Source of the DNA: an uncultured Candidatus Melainabacteria bacterium
GTDB lineage: Bacteria; Cyanobacteriota; Vampirovibrionia; Gastranaerophilales; Gastranaerophilaceae
Reading direction: 5' to 3'
Assembly (NCBI GenBank): GCA_934693215.1
Contig: CAKUVB010000045.1
Coordinates: forward strand, 1 to 10,985
DNA: 10,985 nucleotides
Each line of letters starts with the position of its first letter. The first letter of the stretch is position 1. The translations under genes were made by a program, and so were the position numbers. Shown here piece by piece: positions 5,566-10,985 of the stretch. Below the pieces are notes generated by a model, which was given only the letters and a program-made list of their open reading frames with translations, was not told the DNA's origin and made no database searches.

Positions 5566-7923
5566 ATGGATATCAAAGAACAGTCGTTAAAAGCACTTGA
5601 GTATGACAAGGTTATATCAATTCTTTCAGGTTTTGCAAAAACAAAACAGTCAAAAAGATTGTGTTTAAATCTCACACCTGAAACAAATAGACAGATTATT
5701 GAGCAAAATCTTCAATATACAGACGAAGCTCGTAGAATTCTTGATTTAGCCCTTGATATTCCAATTGAATATGTAATATCGCTAGATGAGATGAAGTTAA
5801 ATTCTGAATATTTTGCAGAAGATGAACTTATTGATTTTGCAAAAACCTTGAGAACTTCACGACTTGTAAAAAGCTTTTTGAGAGAAAATGCAGAATCTGA
5901 TGCTCTTTTGAATATATTGGCATCTAATCTTTTTGTAAATAAAGATTTGGAAGATAGGATTTCTGATACATTTGATGAAAACTATGAAATTAGACAGAAT
6001 GCAACTCAAACTTTGAGCGGGTTGTATTCATCATTGAAAGATACTGAATCTCAGTTGAGAGAAACCGTTACAAAGCTTTTAAATAGTCCAGATTTTAATA
6101 AACACCTGCAAGAACAAATTTATACAATACGTGATGATAGGATTGTTTTTCAAGTTAAAGCACCTTCTAAGAATAAAGTTGAGGGTATTGTACATGATGT
6201 ATCTGCAACGAGTAAGACTTTTTATATTGAGCCTAAACAAATTGTACCTTTAAATAACAAAATTAGAGAAGTAAAAGCAAAGATTAGAGCTGAAATTATT
6301 CATATATTGATTGAATTAACAAGAATGGTTAAAAACGATATTAATGAGATAAAAAATACCGTTGAAATTCTAGCAGAAATTGATTTCCATTTTGCAAAAG
6401 CCAGATATTCTGTTAAGGTGTCAGCGATAAAGCCTGAGCTTTTAGAAGAAAAGATAATAAGAATAGAAGAAATGCGACATCCTCTGCTTATTGGTAATGT
6501 TGAAAACATCGTTGAGAATGATTTTTTTATAGGCGATAATTATAAATCCATAATTATTACAGGTTCAAACACCGGTGGTAAAACCGTTGCACTAAAGACT
6601 GTTGGGTTGTTTTTATTAATGGTGAAATCTGGCATGTTTTTGCCTTGTGGGGTTTGCAAGATTTATCCTTTTAGGAATGTGTTTGCAGATATAGGTGATG
6701 AACAAAATATTCTACAAAATCTTTCTACTTTTTCATCACATATCAAAATAGTTATAGATATAATTAACCATTCAGATTATGAAACTGTTGTTTTGATAGA
6801 TGAACTTTGTGCAGGTACAGACCCACAAGAAGGTGCAATTTTAGCCGAAGTTATATTAAAGAAATTAAAAGATTTAGGTTCTGTATGTGTTACAACAACT
6901 CACTATGGAGAATTAAAATCTCTTGAATATACAGATAAATATTTTAAAAATGCGAGTGTTGAATTTGATACCAAAACCTTATCGCCAACGTACAAATTAG
7001 TAATAGGAATTCCTGGACTTAGTAACGCAATAGCCGTTTCTTCAATGTTAGGACTTGATAATGACTTAATAGAACAGGCTAAAGATTTGTTGAATAATCA
7101 TAGAGATATTTCTAGTACTGTTGTTGAAAAACTTCAAGATACTCATCATAAATTAACAACTAATCTTCAAGAGTCAGAAGATACAAAAAACGAAGTTGAA
7201 AATTTGAAGAAGGAGTATGAAAAGAAGCTAACAGAATTGAAAAAGGATAAGAATAAGACCATCAAACAAATCAAAAATAGGTTTGAAGGCGAAATGGAAC
7301 GTGTAAAATCTGAAATAAAAGATATTTTATACGAAATTAGAAAAGAAAAAACTGAGAAAATAGCAAGACGTTCTTATTCAAGGTTAGCTAGAGTTGAAAG
7401 CAAATTTCATAAAGGTATAAATGAACTTATCGAGAGTGAAAAGTACGAAGAAATAGATTGGAGTATTGCAAAACCCCATGATGTGTTTATGCTAAAAGAT
7501 TTGAACCAAGAGGTTGAACTTTTAGAAATGCCAGATAAAAGCGGTAATGTCTTTGTTTTGATGGGTAATATCAAAACGAAGATGAAGAAAAATAAATTAG
7601 CTGTTATGAATAGGGCTTTGGTTAAGAAGCCAAATACTCCTAAAAAACTCATAGAGCCAATTGAATTGAAACGATATGCAATGTCTAATACCTTAGATTT
7701 GAGAGGATATAGAGTTGAAGAAGCTCTTGATGAGTTAGAGGCTTATTTAGACAAAGCAAGTTTGGTTAATTTAACACCGGTGTTTATTATTCATGGACAT
7801 GGCACAGGTGCGTTGAAACAATGCGTTAGAGATTTTCTATCAACATCACCTTATGTATGCAAATATAGAGCCGGTGAAAGCACAGAAGGTGGTGACGGCG
7901 TTAGTGTCGTTGATATAAATTAA
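5566..7923 (+). CDS. mutS2: MutS2 family ATPase/endonuclease with C-terminal Smr domain
   Basis: From the ATG at 5566 the protein has 785 residues, a typical MutS2 length. An in-frame extension to 5485 would run back through the toxin promoter and operator and adds an unconserved 27-residue stretch, so it was rejected. The core and lever regions precede the ATPase, with Walker A G333-S-N-T-G-G-K-T340 and Walker B V409-L-I-D-E413 followed by the signature C-A-G-T-D-P. A long Lys/Glu-rich coiled coil follows (about 520-620). The C-terminal Smr nuclease domain has L710-D-L-R-G714 and H743-G-H-G-T-G748. MutS2 lacks the mismatch-recognition domain of MutS. It has been reported to suppress recombination in some bacteria and to act on collided ribosomes in Bacillus subtilis. 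It is divergent from the toxin-antitoxin pair and convergent with the TPR gene. Confidence 0.97.
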   Translation: MDIKEQSLKALEYDKVISILSGFAKTKQSKRLCLNLTPETNRQIIEQNLQYTDEARRILDLALDIPIEYVISLDEMKLNSEYFAEDELIDFAKTLRTSRLVKSFLRENAESDALLNILASNLFVNKDLEDRISDTFDENYEIRQNATQTLSGLYSSLKDTESQLRETVTKLLNSPDFNKHLQEQIYTIRDDRIVFQVKAPSKNKVEGIVHDVSATSKTFYIEPKQIVPLNNKIREVKAKIRAEIIHILIELTRMVKNDINEIKNTVEILAEIDFHFAKARYSVKVSAIKPELLEEKIIRIEEMRHPLLIGNVENIVENDFFIGDNYKSIIITGSNTGGKTVALKTVGLFLLMVKSGMFLPCGVCKIYPFRNVFADIGDEQNILQNLSTFSSHIKIVIDIINHSDYETVVLIDELCAGTDPQEGAILAEVILKKLKDLGSVCVTTTHYGELKSLEYTDKYFKNASVEFDTKTLSPTYKLVIGIPGLSNAIAVSSMLGLDNDLIEQAKDLLNNHRDISSTVVEKLQDTHHKLTTNLQESEDTKNEVENLKKEYEKKLTELKKDKNKTIKQIKNRFEGEMERVKSEIKDILYEIRKEKTEKIARRSYSRLARVESKFHKGINELIESEKYEEIDWSIAKPHDVFMLKDLNQEVELLEMPDKSGNVFVLMGNIKTKMKKNKLAVMNRALVKKPNTPKKLIEPIELKRYAMSNTLDLRGYRVEEALDELEAYLDKASLVNLTPVFIIHGHGTGALKQCVRDFLSTSPYVCKYRAGESTEGGDGVSVVDIN

Positions 7924-7939
7924 GAATAATTTATATCAA
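7910..7939. terminator. AT-rich perfect hairpin between convergent genes
   Basis: Two perfect 13-base arms (TTGATATAAATTA and its complement) enclose an AGAA loop. The left arm contains the end of mutS2 and overlaps its TAA stop; the right arm ends one base before the TAA of the convergent TPR gene. There is no clear T-run after it, so it is not a classic intrinsic terminator. Its position makes a shared terminator or mRNA 3'-end stabiliser likely. Confidence 0.55.
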
Positions 7940-9217
7940 TTAACCCATAGTTCCTCTAAATAATTTTTTTATAAAATCAAGAGGACTTGTTTCGCTATTC
8001 ATTTTTTCGATAATACGATTATAATTTTGTTTAATATATGGATTGTTTGGGTCGAGTTCTTTTAGTTTATCCATATATCGAAGCATTTCATTATAATCTC
8101 CAATTCTTTCTCTGAATTCAGCGAGCTTTTGTAATGCTCTTTTGCTTTTTGGATTAAGCTCCAGTAATCTTTCATAGAATTCTACTGAGTGATTTTTATC
8201 AGTAGTATCTAATAAATCGGCAATAGTTGTAACAAGTTCTATATTTGTATTATCAAGTTGGTATGCAATCATGTATTCATTCATTCCAACATCTTTATCG
8301 CCTTTGAGATAGTTAAATTTTGCCCAATTTATATGTGAGTTGAACTCATCACCTTGTTTTTCGTATATTAAAGCTTTCATTTGATAAGTAACAGGTGAGT
8401 TTGGTTCATATTTGTTGTATTCATTAACTTCATCTAATGCTCTTACATAATCATCTGTTTGATAATAATATTGAGCCAATAAAGAATGATATTTCGCAAC
8501 TTTTTCATACTGATGTCTTACATTCATCATGATTGAATATGCTTCATCATTTTTACCCATATCCATAAGACATCTAATTTTTAGGAGTTCATCTTTTGTC
8601 AATTCCATTGCTTTTTGTGGAGCATCAGCTTTTATATATAATTTTGCAAGTTCTTCGTTTACCGAAGTATAACCTTGTTCTCTTGCTTTTTCTAAAGTGT
8701 CTATTGCACTTTCTAAAAAGTCTGTTTTTGCGTATATATTAGCGAGATTTGTATAAATTTTTACATTATCAAATTTTGAGTCAATTAGTTTTAAATATTC
8801 ATCTATAGCTTGGTTTTCTTTATTTGCACCATCATAAAGAGTCGCCAAAATATATCTTGCGGCATTTGCATCACGTTCGTTCTCAGCTTTTTCTACAGCT
8901 TTTCTATAATCACTAATAGCATGTTCAAACTGTTCTTGCAGTACATGCATTTCACCTTTACAAACATAATATTTGTATCGGTTGGTGTCGTGGCATATAT
9001 CCATTAGTTGTTCGTATGCCATCAGATTTTTTGCATCAAGTCTAATTAGTTCAGTATAGAAGAATTCCGCATCATCTTTTTTGTTCAAAATACTGGCAAT
9101 ATGTCCTAATCTTTCTAGTAAATGAGTGTTCTTAGGATTGTTTTTGTATAGTTTAGTATATTCTTCGTATGCTAAATCGTATTGACCGTTTTCTTCTAGT
9201 TGTTCAGGTGATGCCAT
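7940..9217 (-). CDS. Tetratricopeptide-repeat (TPR) protein
   Basis: This 425-residue protein is almost wholly made of TPR-like helical repeats of about 34 residues. Examples are Y13-D-L-A-Y-E-E-Y-T-K-L-Y-K-N-N-P at the N-terminus, units such as A-I-D-E-Y-L-K-L and S-A-I-D-T-L-E-K-A in the middle, and L-R-Y-M-D-K-L-K-E-L-D-P-N-N near the C-terminus. Such solenoids are scaffolds for protein-protein contact. No signal peptide, membrane helix or catalytic domain is seen, so the protein is probably cytoplasmic and its partner is unknown. The start is supported by a GAGGAT ribosome site about eight bases before the ATG. It begins 15 bp after the end of pth on the same strand, so the two are probably one operon. 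The TPR fold is confident; the function is not. Confidence 0.88.
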   Translation of the reverse strand: MASPEQLEENGQYDLAYEEYTKLYKNNPKNTHLLERLGHIASILNKKDDAEFFYTELIRLDAKNLMAYEQLMDICHDTNRYKYYVCKGEMHVLQEQFEHAISDYRKAVEKAENERDANAARYILATLYDGANKENQAIDEYLKLIDSKFDNVKIYTNLANIYAKTDFLESAIDTLEKAREQGYTSVNEELAKLYIKADAPQKAMELTKDELLKIRCLMDMGKNDEAYSIMMNVRHQYEKVAKYHSLLAQYYYQTDDYVRALDEVNEYNKYEPNSPVTYQMKALIYEKQGDEFNSHINWAKFNYLKGDKDVGMNEYMIAYQLDNTNIELVTTIADLLDTTDKNHSVEFYERLLELNPKSKRALQKLAEFRERIGDYNEMLRYMDKLKELDPNNPYIKQNYNRIIEKMNSETSPLDFIKKLFRGTMG

Positions 9218-9232
9218 TTGTATATCCTCATT

Positions 9233-9790
9233 TTAGTTATAACTGTTTTGTGTTTTTTGTATGCCATTAGCAAAATAATATTCGATAGCTTCATCGGATT
9301 TGTTTATGACTGTTTTTAGAGTTTCAAGTTCACTATTAGAGAAGTTTTGTAAAACAAAATCTTCTGAAGGGATTGGAGGTTGAGGTCCTATTCCAATTTT
9401 TAGACGTGCAAATTTGTTTGTGCCTAAATGTTGGATAATAGATTTAATTCCGTTGTGACCGCCATCAGAACCTGATGCTCTAAATCTAATTTTACCTAAT
9501 TCAAGAGATAAATCATCATAGACAACTAGAGTATTTTCAATAGGTATTTTGTAATAATCAATAACTGCTCTAAGAGCTTCTCCTGATAGGTTCATATATG
9601 TTGTGGGTTTTATAAGTAACGTGTCTTCGTTATTAATTCTAATTTTTGTTATGAGTGATTTGAGTTTTGAATTTTCTCTAAATGCTTCAGAATTTTTCAT
9701 AGCAAGGGAATCTGCTATCATAAACCCTGCATTATGTCTTGTGAATGTGTATTTTGACCCTACGTTACCTAAACCTATTACCAAATACAT
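9233..9790 (-). CDS. pth: Peptidyl-tRNA hydrolase
   Basis: This 185-residue protein is a standard-length bacterial Pth. The active-site residues are present: N9 in G6-L-G-N-V-G11, catalytic H19 in T17-R-H-N-A-G22, N67 in P62-T-T-Y-M-N-L-S-G70, D92-D93 in V-V-Y-D-D-L, and N113 in S108-D-G-G-H-N-G114. The enzyme releases peptides from tRNAs that dropped off the ribosome, recycling the tRNA; it is cytoplasmic and normally essential. An AAGGG sequence eight bases before the ATG supports the start. The TPR gene follows 15 bp later as the likely second cistron, and an XRE-type regulator diverges upstream across 145 bp. Confidence 0.97.
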   Translation of the reverse strand: MYLVIGLGNVGSKYTFTRHNAGFMIADSLAMKNSEAFRENSKLKSLITKIRINNEDTLLIKPTTYMNLSGEALRAVIDYYKIPIENTLVVYDDLSLELGKIRFRASGSDGGHNGIKSIIQHLGTNKFARLKIGIGPQPPIPSEDFVLQNFSNSELETLKTVINKSDEAIEYYFANGIQKTQNSYN

Positions 9791-9935
9791 TAGTTAATCC
9801 CTTGATTAATAAAATAATAAACTCTATGCATATAATTTTAAACCAAATAAAGATTACCATGTTGTTTATCCTAGTTGTGCTTAACAAAAAGATAAAAATA
9901 ACAAAAACTAGTTTTAGAAAAGAAAGGATAAAACA
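9791..9935. promoter_or_regulatory. Divergent intergenic region between pth and the XRE regulator
   Basis: This AT-rich spacer must hold both promoters. On the plus strand TATAAT at 9831-9836 is a candidate -10 for the regulator, which would leave a 5' leader of about 90 bases, but no -35 box lies at the right spacing. A 12-bp palindrome AAAACTAGTTTT (9904-9915) lies just before the regulator's ribosome site (AAAGGA, 9923-9928, seven bases before the ATG) and could be an autoregulatory site. For pth I see only the AAGGG ribosome site with confidence. Confidence 0.4.
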
Positions 9936-10493
9936 ATGAAAGAAAAAGTGAAAGAAAATATTAAAAGTTCAGAGAAACTAGCTAAATTTTTAGAAAAGAA
10001 TGAGTTGCACAAAAAAGATTTTGCAGAGATGATAGGTGTTACGTTGTCTTATGTGTATAATTTGATAGATAATACAATCCCTTTTTCAACAAGAGGAACT
10101 ACATTAGAGAGAATCTCTACTGTTATGGAAATAGAACCGGAGGAATTTGAAGAATATAGAATTCCACAAGAGCCTATTTTGATAGATGAATCTGTTGAGG
10201 CTTTGAAATCAGCACTTAAGCATAAGAAAATGAATGTTGTGAATTTCTTAAAAGCTTTTCCACGCAAAAAACGTATTGATATTGTTGATATATTAAGAGG
10301 TGCATTGCCTATGCCATTAGATTATAAGGAGTTGAGTGCTATAGGTAAAGTTGCAGGTTTGGATAATAATAAAATATATTCAATATGGGAGAATCGTTTG
10401 AAACAGGTGTTAGAATATAATGGTATGAATATTTATTCAAATTCTGAACTTGTAAATTCGATGCTAAAGTGTGCAAAAGAACATATTAGTTAA
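9936..10493 (+). CDS. XRE-type helix-turn-helix protein with C-terminal domain of unknown function
   Basis: This is a 185-residue protein. Residues 14-71 form an XRE/Cro-like helix-turn-helix: L15-A-K-F-L-E-K-N-E-L, then K27-D-F-A-E-M-I-G-V-T-L-S-Y-V-Y-N-L-I44 as the paired helices, and T56-L-E-R-I-S-T-V-M-E-I-E-P. The remaining 110 or so residues are helical-looking and Lys-rich, with no motif I recognise (for example F-P-R-K-K-R-I-D-I-V-D-I-L and a C-terminal Y-S-I-W-E-N-R-L). It probably binds DNA as a regulator. No phage genes or partner toxin are adjacent, so its targets are unknown. A palindrome at 9904-9915 suggests autoregulation, and transcription ends at a strong terminator right after the stop. 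Confidence 0.85.
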   Translation: MKEKVKENIKSSEKLAKFLEKNELHKKDFAEMIGVTLSYVYNLIDNTIPFSTRGTTLERISTVMEIEPEEFEEYRIPQEPILIDESVEALKSALKHKKMNVVNFLKAFPRKKRIDIVDILRGALPMPLDYKELSAIGKVAGLDNNKIYSIWENRLKQVLEYNGMNIYSNSELVNSMLKCAKEHIS

Positions 10494-10495
10494 TA

Positions 10496-10525
10496 AAAAA
10501 AGATTCCTGATAAGGAATCTTTTTT
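10496..10525. terminator. Strong bidirectional intrinsic terminator
   Basis: A perfect 12-base stem with core GATTCC/GGAATC encloses a TGATAA loop, with an A-run on the left and a T-run on the right. It therefore works in both directions: for the XRE gene ending at 10493 and for the lytic transglycosylase gene whose stop is at 10527-10529. Confidence 0.93.
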
Positions 10526-10526
10526 A

Positions 10527-10985
10527 TTATAGATAATTAGCAAGAATTGATCTTACATAGTTTTGAGTTTCTTTGTAAGGAGGAACTCCATCATATCTTT
10601 TTACTGCATTTGGACCGGCATTGTATGCAGCAAGAGCTAGGATAACATTACCATTAAATCTGTCTAACATCGATTTAACATATTTAACTCCGCCTTCAAT
10701 GTTTTGTCTTACGTCCATAGGGTCAGTTACACCTAAGCCTTTAGCTGTTGATGGCATTAATTGCATCAAGCCTAAAGCACCAGCTTTTGATTTTGCGTTA
10801 GGGTTAAAACCTGATTCTTGTTTTACTAAAGCTTCAATTAGTTTAGGGTCAACATTATATTTGTTAGAAACTTCATTGATGATGTTTATGATTTCTGATT
10901 TAGAAGCTCGTTTAGTAATATTGATATTGTTTGGGATTTTAGATGTGAATAAAGATGCATTTACTTTTTCTGCAGCTTTATTTTT
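10527..10985 (-). CDS. Lytic transglycosylase (SLT domain, GH23), C-terminal part
   Basis: The frame is open to the right edge, giving 152 visible residues with the N-terminus missing. A start inside the SLT domain, at the TTG near 10769, would remove the catalytic residue, so the coding region must extend upstream. After a Lys/Asn-rich linker, residues 31-152 of the visible part are a complete SLT domain: Y43-N-V-D-P-K-L-I-E-A-L-V, the catalytic glutamate E57 in Q-E-S-G-F, A-G-A-L-G-L-M-Q-L-M-P, then A-A-Y-N-A-G-P-N-A-V and Y-V-R-S-I-L. The enzyme cleaves the glycan chain of peptidoglycan to form anhydro-muramic ends, acting outside the cytoplasmic membrane, so a signal peptide or anchor is expected beyond the window. 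It ends at a strong terminator shared with the XRE gene. Confidence 0.95.
   Translation of the reverse strand, partial: KNKAAEKVNASLFTSKIPNNINITKRASKSEIINIINEVSNKYNVDPKLIEALVKQESGFNPNAKSKAGALGLMQLMPSTAKGLGVTDPMDVRQNIEGGVKYVKSMLDRFNGNVILALAAYNAGPNAVKRYDGVPPYKETQNYVRSILANYL

Noticed and set aside
10527..10769. Short 80-residue lytic transglycosylase starting near 10769
   Set aside because: The frame stays open upstream and includes the catalytic glutamate (Q-E-S-G-F) and the start of the SLT fold, so the short form is an artefact of a TTG codon within the gene.
1..10985. tRNA or rRNA genes, insertion sequences, prophage or integrase
   Set aside because: I looked for tRNA-like arms, transposase motifs and terminal inverted repeats and saw none; the toxin-antitoxin pair is the only element of a type often associated with mobile DNA.

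Overview
The window is AT-rich (roughly 30% G+C by eye) bacterial DNA with ordinary TAA/TAG stops. It carries single-copy housekeeping genes (lepA, mutS2, pth), a DedA-family membrane protein and a cell-wall lytic transglycosylase, so the host has a peptidoglycan wall. The base composition, the gene mix and the 'NxxF...' style protein N-termini in the accessory part remind me of uncultured gut lineages such as Gastranaerophilales (Melainabacteria/Vampirovibrionia). That assignment is an inference with modest confidence; an AT-rich Firmicute or a similar group is not excluded.

Region 1 (1-2335, minus strand) is the most interesting part. Read in transcription order it encodes a 106-residue proline-rich peptide with four spaced copies of a PLAG(I/L/K)I..PP motif, a radical SAM/SPASM enzyme 22 bp downstream, and, 36 bp further, a membrane-anchored protein with an HExxH zinc-protease motif that runs off the window. 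Small repetitive peptide, SPASM maturase and membrane protease is the layout expected of a ribosomally made, post-translationally modified peptide (RiPP) system. The peptide has no cysteine and the maturase has no room for a standard leader-binding (RRE) domain, so it fits none of the classic sactipeptide or ranthipeptide types.

Region 2 (2336-5529, minus strand) holds lepA followed by a dedA-family gene as a likely operon. Upstream of these lies a toxin-antitoxin pair of the HI1419/HI1420 (HigBA-like) type. The pair has a consensus-like promoter overlapped by a perfect 20-bp inverted repeat that is the likely autoregulatory operator.

Region 3 (5530-7939, plus strand) is mutS2, divergent from the toxin-antitoxin pair and starting at 5566. 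It converges on the next operon through a 13-bp perfect AT-rich hairpin that overlaps its stop codon.

Region 4 (7940-10985) holds pth followed by a TPR-repeat protein (minus strand), a divergent XRE-type regulator (plus strand), a strong bidirectional terminator, and the C-terminal part of a lytic transglycosylase (minus strand, entering from the right edge).

Several genes (lepA, the toxin, mutS2) have a TATAAT-like hexamer exactly six bases before the ATG and no Shine-Dalgarno sequence, which suggests leaderless transcripts. Others (dedA, the proline-rich peptide, the antitoxin, pth, TPR, XRE) have clear Shine-Dalgarno sequences.
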